Below are positions 43,133 through 53,752 of a DNA stretch of 64,000 bases, in pieces. The position numbers were made by a program, and so were the translations under genes. This stretch comes from Phialophora verrucosa. Its lineage: Eukaryota; Ascomycota; Eurotiomycetes; Chaetothyriales; Herpotrichiellaceae. The notes below the pieces were generated by a model. The model worked only from the letters and a program-made list of their open reading frames with translations, did not search any database and was not told where the DNA came from. The first letter of the stretch is position 1; every line of letters starts with the position of its first letter. The stretch lies in the NCBI GenBank assembly GCA_002099365.1, contig MSED01000003.1:2666001-2730000 (forward strand), given 5' to 3'.

Positions 43133-43945
43133 TCATGTCCATGGCAAACCTAACTTGTGCATCTCCACAGCCAGTTGGAACAGGTAATCCAAACTCTCGC
43201 ACTGCGTTTTGGCTTTGGCGACATTATCACCCCAGACGTAGCTGCATCAAGGATCAGCAATGACTTCGAGCGATCGGTCCATGTACTTACATTCCATGAC
43301 GCCGCACCAGTACCGCGTACGTGTCCGGATACTGCTCCATGGCCTTCTCCAAAAACTCCGTCAGGTCCTCTTCGAAAGGAGTGTTCTCTATGATGGGGAT
43401 CCGCAGGGTGTCATGAAATCCCAGCATGCCCTTTCCCGGCCCTTTGGGAATGCCTTTGATCTGCTCTATGTTGCTAATTTCGAAACAGGCTTCCCTGCCA
43501 GACGACTTCTCAACAAGCAAAGTGACCAGAACCGCCCACTGAGAATGCGTATGGATACAGCAGCCAGCTCCGCGCTCAAACGCAGCAAGAAATAATGGCG
43601 TGCATGCGGATGGCTTCAGATCCAGAGGCTTGCGAATATACTGTCGTGCAGACGGAGGATACTTGGGCGTCGGGTATTTGAGCACAAACATGTTTTCCGA
43701 TTTCATGAGCTCCTTCTGGACTCCGGATGGAGCGATGTAGACATGTTCATCCTTGCGAATGCTGGTGCCGCCGCCAGTTCCAGTGACCCATCCTTTGAAG
43801 GAGGTCAGTTTTAACGGCCCGCGCAGACCACTTACCCCCGTTACCTACCAAGGGTGTAGAATTGTTTGCACAACCTGGGGATCAGATTTGCAGGGTGATC
43901 AGGGTCGTCTGATTGTACCAGGTGTTCATTTTCCCGGTCTGCCAT
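43133..43945 (-). CDS. MDE1: methylthioribulose-1-phosphate dehydratase (MtnB)
   Basis: Three exons, complement of 43133..43241, 43291..43792 and 43849..43945, giving 235 aa. This class-II aldolase/adducin fold enzyme dehydrates methylthioribulose-1-phosphate in the cytosolic methionine salvage pathway. Evidence: FYTLGWVTGTGGGTSIR at the start of the fold, IAPSGVQKE, the metal-binding pair in CCIHTHSQWAV, and the third metal His in RRHGIYVWGDN, a motif assembled across intron 2. The end (YLFQLAVEMHKLGLPW) matches MtnB. Splice phases 1 and 2 are consistent. It is divergent from the calnexin gene across 375 bp. Confidence 0.94.
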
Positions 43946-44320
43946 GTTTGCAGTCAATTGAGAAAGTACGGCGCACTGTCCTAGGCACAAGTTGAATTGG
44001 GGCCAGAGAAGAGGAAAGAAACTCGGTGAAAATTGACGAACGGCGCAAGTGCTCGCACGTGATCCCCCGCCTTCGTGGAACTGCAGGAGCTTCACCGATC
44101 TGGAGGCTTGAGTGACATTTGAAATTCCCCCTGGTGGAGTTGGCTTCGTTAAAGACACCTTTCTTTAAGCCTCCGCCCGCAAACCCAAAATATATCTGCC
44201 GCAGAGGTCGACCTCCCCCCGATCTTTTGCTTTGACCACCACCGCCCTCTTCTCCTTTGCTTTCCTTGTCAGGCTTGGTTCCATTGATCGTGCTTTCGTC
44301 CACCACGCTCGTTGCCCACC
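43946..44320. promoter_or_regulatory. divergent MtnB/calnexin promoter region
   Basis: About 375 bp between opposing start codons. It should include both core promoters, and perhaps unfolded-protein-response control of calnexin, but I did not see a site I can name with confidence. Confidence 0.45.
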
Positions 44321-46139
44321 ATGAGGTTCAACGCAGCAATTGCCCCGGCCCTTTATGCTTCGGCTCTCCTCGCCGGCACCGCATTGGCACAAGAAGAGGC
44401 GGAGACCTCGACGAGTGCCGTTGAGCGTCCTACCTTCACAGTAAGTCCCTGTGTTTGCCATCTCTTGGCCGTGTCAACGCTGACCTCCTGATAGCCTACA
44501 AACCTCAAGGCCCCCTTCCTTGAACAGTTCACCGACGATTGGGACTCAAGATGGACCCCTTCACATGCTAAGAAGCAGGACTCCAAGAGCGATGAAGATT
44601 GGGCGTATGTCGGCGAGTGGTCCGTCGAAGAGCCCACCGTCTTGCCCGGCATCGTCGGGGACAAAGGTCTCGTGGTGAAAAACGCTGCTGCCCACCACGC
44701 CATCTCCGCCAAATTCCCCGCAGTCGTCAACAACAAGGGCAAGACTCTTGTGGTGCAGTACGAGGTGAAGCTCCAGAACGGCCTGGAGTGTGGTGGTGCA
44801 TACATGAAGCTGCTGCGTGAGAACAAGGAACTACACGCTGAAGAGTTCTCCAATGCTTCCCCCTACGTGATCATGTTTGGTCCAGACAAGTGTGGTGCGA
44901 CTAACAAGGTGAGTCTGCCCCCTACAACGCCTGGTTAGCTGATCTAACAACTCGCAGGTGCACTTCATCTTCCAACACAAGAACCCCAAGACTGGCGAGT
45001 ACGAGGAAAAGCACCTCAAGAGCCCTCCCCAGGCCAAAACCGGCAAGCTCACCACCTTGTATACCCTCATCGTCAAGCCGGACAATACCTTCGAGATGTT
45101 GATCGACAACAAGTCTGCAAAGAATGGCTCTCTTCTCGAAGACTTCTCTCCCGCCGTCAACCCTGAAAAAGAAATTGATGATCCCAAGGACAAGAAGCCT
45201 GACGATTGGGTCGAACAAGCCCGCATCCCTGATCCTGAGGCCACCAAACCGGAAGACTGGGACGAGGACCAGCCATACGAGATTGTCGACGAAGACGCCG
45301 AGAAGCCCGACGACTGGCTGGAGGACGAGCCCTTGACGATTCCCGACCCCGAAGCCGAGAAGCCAGAAGACTGGGACGATGAGGAAGATGGCGACTGGAT
45401 CCCACCCCAAGTCCCCAACCCCAAGTGCGAAGAAGCTTCTGGCTGTGGCCCGTGGTCTGCTCCGATGATAAAGAATCCTCTATACAAGGGCAAGTGGACT
45501 GCGCCTTACATTGAAAACCCCGCCTACAAGGGCCCTTGGGCGCCGCGCAAGATCCCCAACCCAGACTACTTCGAGGACAAGACTCCTGCCAACTTCGAGC
45601 CGATCGGCGCTATCGGCTTCGAGATCTGGACCATGCAATCCGATATCACCTTTGACAACATCTACATTGGCCACTCCGTCGACGATGCTGCCAAGTTCCG
45701 TGAAGAGACCTACGATATCAAGCGACCTATTGAGGAAGCTGAGGATGAAAAGAGCAGACCCAAGCCGGCCGAAACTCCAAAGTCTCCTTCCGACCTTAAG
45801 TTCACCGAGGATCCCGTCACCTTTGTCAAAGAGAAGCTCGATCTCTTCATCACCTTGGCCAAGCAGGACCCCGTTGAGGCTATCAAGTTCATGCCCGAAG
45901 TTGCTGGCGGTATCGGTGGTGCCCTTGCTCTTCTCATTGCGATTGTTGTTGGTCTTGTCGGTGCTGGTGGTTCCGCCGCTGCTCCTAGTAAGGAGGACAT
46001 CAAGAAAACCGCACAGAAGGCTAAGGAGACGGCCACCGATGCCGCGGCCAAGGCCCAGGATGCAGCTGCCTCCGGCGTAGACGCGGCTAAGGCGGAGGTG
46101 AACAAGAGAGTCACCCGATCGAGCGGCGGCTCCGAGTAA
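44321..46139 (+). CDS. calnexin
   Basis: Exons 44321..44440, 44495..44908 and 44958..46139 give 571 aa. A signal peptide (MRFNAAIAPALYASALLAGTALA) leads into the lectin domain with the Cys pair motif (LECGGAYMKLL, GPDKCGATNKVHFIFQHKN) that binds monoglucosylated N-glycans. The arm consists of repeats of type KPDDW/KPEDW (about residues 245-315) and then GPWSAPMIKNP, GKWTAPYIENP and GPWAPRKIPNP. A transmembrane helix (GGALALLIAIVVGLVGAGG) near 495-515 is followed by a basic/Ala-rich cytosolic tail. Calnexin is an ER membrane chaperone in glycoprotein folding. The tail lacks a classical KKXX retrieval signal and ends RSSGGSE. Confidence 0.97.
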
Positions 46140-46811
46140 GCTGGCATCGAACGGACAATGTGCCTACGTGCGCGACCGATGATAGAGACACTATGAATTG
46201 CAGCCTCGACCATGCGGTCGAGGTTGCCAGGATTTACCGGAAGGATGGACCACAGGTACCTTTGAAACAAATCGGCGCCGGCATGGATACGCTGAGGCTT
46301 TCGACTGGAATATGTTTCACTGTACATCAGAATAAAAGCCGAGCCAAGTGGAGCGAGACTGCCTGTTGATCTGCAGAAAGTAGGTAGTGCGGAGGGTTTA
46401 TGAGATTATGCAGCACCAAAATGCATTTCAAGTTCATGTTATCACATGCGCTTTTGCCTTGTTTGCTAGCAGTTTGATGTCCTCCCTAGACAGCCATTGC
46501 CATATCGCGCTCATCCGCAAGGGACCACTCATTTTTCCATAGTCCACGAGGGCTTGTGCAGAGCTACGTATGTTGGTTGTCACCCGTAACATGCCCGTTT
46601 GTGCTTTGGTCAATTTGCTTTCCCAAGTCGCAGCCATGAAATAAGCCGCTTCGACCAAACGCCCAGCCCGATCGGGATTTGTCAATTTCTCAATTTCCCA
46701 GATTTACATACACGAATGATAATAACTTGGTTGGATTTCCCCTCATCCTCTTCCATCTCCGTTGCCTGCCTGCCTGCCTGCCTGGGGGTTTCCGAGCGCG
46801 CTCTCATTCGG
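46140..46811. other. convergent intergenic region with a TGCC microsatellite
   Basis: About 670 bp between the 3' ends of calnexin and methylmalonate-semialdehyde dehydrogenase. Apart from the tetranucleotide repeat no structure was recognised; short frames were rejected. Confidence 0.5.
46763..46784. repeat. (TGCC)5 microsatellite
   Basis: Five perfect TGCC units followed by TG, just downstream of the stop codon of the dehydrogenase at 46812-48607, probably in its 3' UTR. Confidence 0.9.
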
Positions 46812-48607
46812 CTAAGAGTGCGTCGGCATGGAGACCTGCTTGTCCGTGGCCAACGCGTCCTCTGCTCTCCACAGGCTCGTCACGGTCTTCCACTGGGTGT
46901 AGAACCGCAAGCCGTCCTTGCCGTAGAAGTTGGCCAAGCCCGTGCCGGCCACGGACTTCTTGTTGCCCGTGAAGGAGAACATGGGCAACGGGACCGGGAT
47001 GGGGACGTTGATTCCGATCTGGCCGGCCTCGAGCTCCTTCTGGAACAGACTGGCGGTGGGGCCGGAGCGGGTGAAGACGGCGGCGCCGTTGCCGTAGGGG
47101 TTGGCATTGATCAGGTCGATGGCCTCCTGGGTCGTCTCGACGTTCAGGCACACGAGCACGGGGCCGAAGATCTCCTCGGTGTAGCATTTCATGTGTGGCT
47201 TGACGTCGGTGATGACGGTGGGACCGACCTGCGGGAACGTTAGCGACATAAGCCTCAACCAGTGGGGAGAGGGAGGGAGGGGACGGATTTGGGTGCGAGA
47301 GTGAAAGTTAGTTGAGAGAAACATACCCAGTTGCCATTGGGGTACTTGGCCGGGTGCTGGCCTCTTCCGTCCAGGAGGATGGTGGCGCCCTCCTCCTCGG
47401 CGCTCTTGATCAGATCCTCCACGCGCTTCTTGCTCTCCGGGCTGATCAGGGGCCCGAGATCGGCATCTGGCTCGAAGCCGCCGTTGATGGTCAGTTGCTT
47501 GGCGCGCTCGGCCAGCTCCGGGAGCCATTCCTTGCTTTCGCCGACCATGACGAGCGTGCTGAGAGCCATGCACCTTTGGCCGGCGGCGCCGAAGGCCGCC
47601 CCGGCAATGGCGTTCAGGGCGTGGTTCTTGTTGGCGTCCGGGAGGACTGCGGCGTGGTTCTTGGCGCCCAGGTTGGCTTGGACGCGCTTGCCCTGCGCGC
47701 AGCCCCGGGTGTAGATGTATTCGCCTGCGCGGTTGGAGCCGACGAAGGAGATGGCCTTGATGGCCGGGTCGTCGATGATAAAATCCACCGTCTTGGCCGC
47801 GCCGTGGACGATGTTGACGACACCCTCCGGGAAACCGGCTTCCTTGCACAGCTCCGCGATGATCATGGCGGCACCGGGGTCTCGCTCGCTGGGCTTCAAG
47901 ATCAGGGTGTTGCCGGTGACGGTGGCGAGGGGGATACTCCAAAGGGGAATCATGGCCGGGAAGTTGAACGGGCAGATCGCGGCCACCACGCCCAACGGTT
48001 CGCGGTAGGACCTCGTCTCCATGTCCTTTGCCACCTCGATGACCTCGCCCGTCAACTGGGTCGTGATGCCGCAGGCTGTTTCGCAGACTTGCAATCCGCG
48101 CAGGACATCTCCCTTGGCGTCGGCAAACGTCTTGCCTTGTTCGAGCGTGATCGACGCGGCCAGCCGGTCCATGTTCTGTCGGATCAGGTGCGTCAACTTG
48201 AAGATAATCTGCTGCTTGGACATGATGGATGTGGCCCGCCATTTGAGAAATGCTTTTTCGGCCGATGCAACAGCGGCCTTGAGCTCTTCGTCAGTGGATT
48301 GAGGGACGCGGGTCACCAGGTTGTTGGTGGCGGGATCGTTGAGGTTGATCCATTGTGACGTCTTGGAGGGCACGAACTCGTTGTCAATGAAGTTGTGCGT
48401 GTCGACTACGTTCTGGATCTGCTCGTGAGAGGTGGGATAGTCGGCGACCGCTGTGCTCGTGGCAGCGAGGTGCTGAGTCGTGGCATGTAGGCGCCGCTTC
48501 GCGATCTGCTCGTTCGGCGCCATTCTGAGGCTTCTGGGGATCTGGGGTGCTGCTCGTCTGGCTGTCAATGCGGGGACAGCTCTCAAAAGGGACCGGCGAG
48601 CGGCCAT
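46812..48607 (-). CDS. methylmalonate-semialdehyde dehydrogenase (CoA-acylating), mitochondrial
   Basis: Two exons, complement of 46812..47228 and 47327..48607, giving 565 aa. The first ~55 residues are Arg/Ala-rich and acid-poor (MAARRSLLRAVPALTARR), a mitochondrial presequence. The ALDH core follows: FIDNEFVPSK, EQGKTFADAKGDV, the family-typical CPFNFPAMIPLWSIP, SFVGSNRAG, and the catalytic Cys in GAAGQRCMALS. EEIFGPVLVC and TGNKKSVAGTG near the end match the ALDH6/MMSDH subgroup. It converts methylmalonate or malonate semialdehyde to propionyl- or acetyl-CoA in valine and thymine breakdown. The long open frames on the opposite strand are side effects of strong GC3 bias. Confidence 0.96.
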
Positions 48608-50191
48608 TGTAGAGCGTAGGAGGAAGGTCAGTTAGAGAGGAGATCCGAGTCAAACACTATCCACGCCCTCCAGACAACAAGATCTCTCCTTCACGAAAAA
48701 GCTGGCAAGTACGAGTAGCAGCTGCAGTTTATCGAGGAGGATGCGTGATGAAAAGCAGCATGCCGAGTTGCGGAGAAACCCCCCCGGGCGAGAAAATTCC
48801 GTCCGAGGCTTTGATTTGGCCTCCATCCGGCGCTGTTTTACTATTCGCGGTAAAGGCTCCTGTGGAATGAGGGGAGAAGACCGACTGCCTGACTCTGCCT
48901 GGATGACAGGTCCGAGGAACGGTTAGCCACGGTCTACCGGCCACAAGCGCAGGAAAAGGATCAGTAAGTACGAGTTACAGAGTACTTCATATTAATGTTC
49001 TTAACTCGCACCGTGTACGCGTTCTGTTGTACGAGATGTGCTGTTGACCGCTGAGCTTCATGCACTCCGATCCCATGTTGATACACTCCCGACTCCGTAT
49101 TCTTTTCGCAGTCCAACTACGGAGACACTGGCCAAACAGGCGCCTCACCCAACAAGAACGCTCAGAAAGGACTCTGATGAATGCAAATGGTACAGTCCAC
49201 AGTTCATGACCTCATGACGACTCCAGAACGGGCTGCTTCTTCTTGCCAGAAATGTCGCCGGGCTCTTTCAGCCCCGAAGCGGCCGGAGCTGCTGTGTTTT
49301 TTGATGATGCCTTGAGATACCCATTTGGCGTATGCTCTTGCTTGAAGGTCGCGGACTGAGCTGTGGCGGCGGGGCGATTCCTCTTCACCTTCGTTGTTGT
49401 GATGGAAGAAAGACATTATCTCTGATGTACTGATGGTGCTGTATGTATGGAAGATTTATGTTGGCGTGGCTATAGTGATTGCTCTGGTGCAGGCTGGATT
49501 TCCTCTTAGGGGAGATCTTGGTATGTTTGATTTGTCTGGTGACAAGATGCAGCCAAGACGAGGGTGCAACCCGCCTCTTTATAATCCTTTCGAATGTCTC
49601 GTTTGGCTACACGTATAAGAACCTCACCGCAGGAAAATAGTTTCTGAGGCATTTGCTCCCAGCTGATCCCCATGATTTTGTCAAAAGAAATATGCGAGAT
49701 TTCCGCCGCAAAGGCCAGGGTCGATGCGATTGGCCGTGCGAATCTCATCAGCCACATGTGAGCGCTCGAAATTGACTAGCGTGGCCATGGCCCGGAAGAC
49801 CTTCCTGAAATGGAAGCCGAGGGGGTGTAAAATGGCGCAACGACGCGGGAAAGTGTTCGGCCGGGGAGAGTGACGTCAGACACTCCTCTAGAAGGGCGCT
49901 CGGTGGGCGGCACGTCGTGGTGGGCCATGAATCCCGCTCGCGCTGCAAACACAAATACCCAGTACGAGTATGGATAGGCCAGGCACAGCCTCTCTCGACT
50001 GGAAAGTATCTCAACACTCTGTCAGATTTCGCGTGTAGGGAATACCGTTGCACCGATCCCATGCTCAAAGAAGAGCTCACCCACGAGCATTCCAAGGCTG
50101 CCAGCAGGATGTACCCAGTATTATGTTATTCAACAAGCATGTGCCCATCTTCATGCGCGTCTTCGTCCTTTCGTGCATGTCGAGCCGTCCA
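48608..50191. other. long intergenic region
   Basis: About 1.6 kb between the dehydrogenase promoter side and the 3' end of the lipocalin-like gene. Apart from the possible small frame at 49204-49416 I see no coding sequence and no RNA gene. Confidence 0.5.
49204..49416 (-). CDS. possible small protein, 70 aa
   Basis: An ATG-initiated frame encoding a hydrophilic 70-residue peptide that starts MSFFHHNNEGEEESPRR, with an amphipathic-looking middle (LQARAYAKWVSQGIIKKH). No motif or family was recognised. It lies alone in a 1.6 kb non-coding stretch. The composition is more protein-like than other frames nearby, but chance cannot be excluded. Confidence 0.3.
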   Translation of the reverse strand: MSFFHHNNEGEEESPRRHSSVRDLQARAYAKWVSQGIIKKHSSSGRFGAERARRHFWQEEAARSGVVMRS

Positions 50192-50923
50192 TTACTCCCC
50201 GTATGCAAGATCTTCGTCATCGTCCTTCTTCTCAGCCTGTCCTTTGTAGTCATACACTACTCGGGCTCTTCGAAACTCACCATTCTTCCAGACCACAATG
50301 CGCCGAGTATATCTCCTTTCGCCATTGATCTCTTCGAAGCCCCAGATCATCTCAGCCTGCCACCCCCCTGCATGGTCGACATTCGTTACGAAGCTTTGGA
50401 CATGTTCGTCGTCCAGGAATCTCGAGTCTGTCTGCCCGTCCTTGAGCTTGTGAGCCTGTAAGAAAGCCGCGTCCTCTTCTGAACCAGGGCCCTCCATCTT
50501 GAAATCCCCTGCCTTCCATAGTCGTGACTTCCCTCGACAGTTGCCAAATATCCGATCACTGTGCTCTCGTTCTGTCCAATCGAGGGTGCGGTTCTCCTGG
50601 GTCGTCGACAGGCCGGAGGCAACTGAGGTGATGTCGATGTGATATATATCATCTTGCTTGTACTCTTTGATCGTGAGCTGCCCGAAGATCAGTCTCGGCA
50701 CCGGCAGATGCAATGTGCCCAACATACCACGACCGTTGCGAGGCTGATTGCAGTTCTCGTGAGCCAGCTCAGTCCTTGGAGTGCAAGCATAGAGTCAATG
50801 TCGTCCGAAAGCGATTTATTCTCGTGTCCGTCAGTGAAGTCACACTTGTCGGGAGCGGGTCGTCTTCACCATGATGAACTTTCCAGACAGGTTGGTGCAG
50901 GTGATCTCAGGCGGCGCAGCCAT
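50192..50923 (-). CDS. fungal lipocalin-like domain protein
   Basis: Three exons, complement of 50192..50677, 50728..50820 and 50870..50923, giving 210 aa. The start reads ITCTNLSGKFIMNKSLSDD, then LALQGLSWLTRTAISLATV, and alternating beta strands carry HIDITSVASG, RTLDWTEREH and the C-terminal GWQAEMIWGFEEINGERRYT plus RRIVVW. This matches a group of small fungal proteins with a lipocalin-like beta barrel that may bind hydrophobic ligands; no enzymatic function is established. The first 18-codon exon and the 31-codon second exon are needed to recover the conserved N-terminus. It lies 293 bp downstream of an FAD monooxygenase gene on the same strand, which may be a functional partner. No signal peptide. 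Confidence 0.8.
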
Positions 50924-51216
50924 AGTCGCGGAGCTGGGATGAAGAACTATGTAAGCGGTAACAATAAAATGTATTTTGCTTCTCAGGACGAGTGCGATAA
51001 GGTTCGGGGTTATTGATATTTGAAGCAGGAATCTAGAGGTTGCAACGTTGATGCGCAGTCTGCAGATGGATTGGCGCCAGCAGTACCTTGTTCCTGACGT
51101 GTCAACAATACGTAGGCGTCTACATACCCCACCATCGTCGCGAAGGGGGTTACTGTCCACGCAGCATCGACTTTTCCCCGGCCAAATCAGACACAACACA
51201 CTCCACCTTGTTTCGC

Positions 51217-52590
51217 TCACAGCCTGACTGAATTCCGTCCGTCGAGACCGGATTCGTCGCGTCTACAAACAGCGTCCGTTCCTTGAGATGTCATCCTTTG
51301 GAAGGCTGCAATCGCCATCTTGTTCTGAGTCGCCAAATCAGCGTCGTTGGTAAATGAAGCAATTTTCCTCCATTCCTCCTTCAGAGCTTCAATCCCATCC
51401 GCCTCCTTCCAGAATCCGTCAAACTCATAAGAGTAGATCAACCCTGCCTTTCTCGACAGATCGACAACCCGCAAGGCTCTGGGTCTCCTGGTTTCGTCAA
51501 AGGCCGCAAATGCCGCTGATAGCTGCGACTTATCCTTGACATGGGCGAAGAGCGCGTGAAGGACTGCTCCATCCTCGATCGCCTGTGCTGCTCCATTGCC
51601 GATGAAGGGGAACGTCGCGTGGGCGGCATCCCCGATCATGACCACGTTGCCTTTATTGAAGTACGGTGCTGCGTCATGGTCCTGGATGGCCCAGACTTCG
51701 TCCTCCTGATACACGCTGCGTATCAGCTGTAAGTGAAGAGGTAAGCAATGGTCGCCATCGCCACCAAGGGAATGCCAACTCACCTCCACCATCTTTGCAC
51801 AATCGGGATGATAGTCAAGGAAGTCGTCCGCATGAGGCAGCTTTCCGACGTCGTCACCCGTCTTTGCCCTCTGATATACGCCGACAGTCATCATCTTGCC
51901 GTACTGGATCGGCGTCATGTTGAACACTCCCTTGGGGCCACAGAGGATGGGCACAAACCCCAGGAACTGCGTCGATAACGTTCTCTCCACGACCTCCATG
52001 GGAAGTTTCGCCCCAACCCGGTACCATCGTTCGTGATTGACCGGTTGGGCGGCAGGATGGTCTCTACCGAGCACATACTGTCTGGCGACACTGTGAATGC
52101 CGTCTGCCCCGATGAGACAGTCCGCCGTGGCTGTCGAGCCGTCCGCGAACCTGACGACAACGCCACCGTCTTCGGCTTGTTCAATCCCTTCTACTCGCTT
52201 CCCCATGTGCACCATCTCTTTGGGCACCAGGTCCTGATATCCGGCAATCAGATCCACCCTCGCTACGGTCTTCCTCCCCTTCGCGCGACCCAGTCTTGCA
52301 ATCACCTCACCGGTATACTTCCCTTCCGCCATGATGACCTGCGTGGCCATTTCATCCTCATCGTCTTCGAGCATACTATTTGCCTTTCTGAAGTACGCCT
52401 GCTTGATGGCCGGGTCAATCAACTCCATCGCGCCAATGGCATTTGCATGCAAGGCAAGAGATCCGCCTTTATCCTTATGCTGCAGCACCTGCTCGTACAC
52501 GTGGACATCGAACTGCGGATACTGAAGCAGCCCCCGGGCGAGGCACAGGCCAGCAATGCCCCCTCCTGCTATGGCTATACGGATCGTCAT
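51217..52590 (-). CDS. FAD-dependent monooxygenase (salicylate hydroxylase-like)
   Basis: Two exons, complement of 51217..51726 and 51784..52590, giving 438 aa. This is a group A flavoprotein monooxygenase: the N-terminal GxGxxG-type fold reads IAGGGIAGLCLARGL, the DG motif is LIGADGIHSVAR, and the GD motif is MIGDAAHATFPFIGNGAAQAIEDG. The pattern and length match salicylate hydroxylase and related aromatic hydroxylases using NAD(P)H and O2. The substrate is unknown. The intron (57 nt, gtgagt..acag) is a multiple of three without a stop; I removed it because splicing yields the usual VELIRSVYQEDEVWAI run. The start is the first in-frame ATG, directly before the FAD fold. Confidence 0.9.
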   Translation of the reverse strand: MTIRIAIAGGGIAGLCLARGLLQYPQFDVHVYEQVLQHKDKGGSLALHANAIGAMELIDPAIKQAYFRKANSMLEDDEDEMATQVIMAEGKYTGEVIARLGRAKGRKTVARVDLIAGYQDLVPKEMVHMGKRVEGIEQAEDGGVVVRFADGSTATADCLIGADGIHSVARQYVLGRDHPAAQPVNHERWYRVGAKLPMEVVERTLSTQFLGFVPILCGPKGVFNMTPIQYGKMMTVGVYQRAKTGDDVGKLPHADDFLDYHPDCAKMVEVSWHSLGGDGDHCLPLHLQLIRSVYQEDEVWAIQDHDAAPYFNKGNVVMIGDAAHATFPFIGNGAAQAIEDGAVLHALFAHVKDKSQLSAAFAAFDETRRPRALRVVDLSRKAGLIYSYEFDGFWKEADGIEALKEEWRKIASFTNDADLATQNKMAIAAFQRMTSQGTDAVCRRDESGLDGRNSVRL

Positions 52591-53752
52591 ATTCGGTCTG
52601 CCGGTGGTAGTGGTTGCTTGCGGTGGTGCGACCGCCTTGTGCGGCGACCCAGGCGCCAAACCCGACTATATACACGGAGCTTCCTCCCTTTCTGACCTTG
52701 GACCTTTTGTCACCCAAGCCTTCAGGTCTCCAGCATCATGTCAGACTCGTGTCCCCCGATTCCTCGGAGTTGCCCGGTGGCAATGGACACCTTGTAGAGA
52801 AACCAGCGCACTTACTGGCCTGCCATGCCTGACAAAGACCCATCACCTCGCTGACCTTATCATAACTTGTATACCTGCCCATCCAGACCATGCCGGAAAC
52901 GAACACGTTCCTATTCTTCCTCCTCCTCCGCTCCGCTCCGCTCCCCTTTCTCTGAGTCAGCCTATCCTGTAGAGAGCGTGCCAATTTTATTCCCACCATT
53001 CACAGTGTACAGTATACGGTGTAAGTGTAAGTGTACGGCGTCCAGCGTATGATCTGGATCTTATGTAGACCATACGCCCAGGCCCAGCCAGGCTCAGGCC
53101 CAAACCTTGCGGCGCCCACAACAACCCGACACTGGGAAACGGACGAACAAGGAAACCTTTCCTCGTTTGGAATCCAGGTACTCCGTACAGTACTAATTAG
53201 TTGAATTCGTGGAGGATACGGAAACAGGGAGCTTGGTAGATTGCCTTGCGGCGCCGCGCTGCGCTGCGCTGCGTTACGCATGCATACATCATACGTACTT
53301 AGATACGTCCATACACAGTACAGGACATGCCAGACCGGGTCCCGTCCGAATGAAGGATTTGTTCTATGCACGCCTGCCTGGCTGCTCGGTGTGGTTCTCC
53401 CTTCCCGCCGGCGTGCCTCCGCCTTTGCCATCAAAATTCCAGGAAGAAGTATAGGATAACACTTTCTGTTCCACTTGCCCTTGTCGCTTGGCCCTTGGCC
53501 TTATCCTTACCATTTGGCCTTGATGCTGAAATTTGAAATTTGAAAATTTGAAATCAGACTTCCCTGCCAAGTACGTACGTACGCAGATCAGCCTGTCGGT
53601 ATCCTGTCCTTCCTGGTCCCTTGTTCGCCTTTCGGTATGAGGACCAACACCGATTGTGCCACTCAAGCTACATCAGGCCGTTCGGTCATTAACTTACACG
53701 GACGGAGTACCCGGCGTGCAAGACTCGTTGTTCCTAGCACTTCTGTTCAACG
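52591..53752. other. intergenic region with simple repeats
   Basis: About 1.2 kb between the FAD monooxygenase promoter and the 3' end of the nucleoporin gene. It contains GCTCC/GCTGC-type runs, a gtac repeat and an aaattt-rich stretch. No gene was recognised. Confidence 0.5.
53529..53583. repeat. A/T-rich aaatttg repeat followed by a GTAC microsatellite
   Basis: Overlapping aaatttg words from about 53529 to 53554, then three tandem gtac units at 53571-53583, in non-coding DNA. Confidence 0.7.

Noticed and set aside
44353..45493. Minus-strand frames antisense to calnexin
   Set aside because: Shadows of the Pro/Glu/Asp-rich repeat arm and signal-peptide region.
47312..48358. 348-codon plus-strand frame antisense to methylmalonate-semialdehyde dehydrogenase
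   Set aside because: It mirrors a gene with strong GC3 bias, is rich in Gly, Arg and Asp with no motif, and has no splice or start logic.
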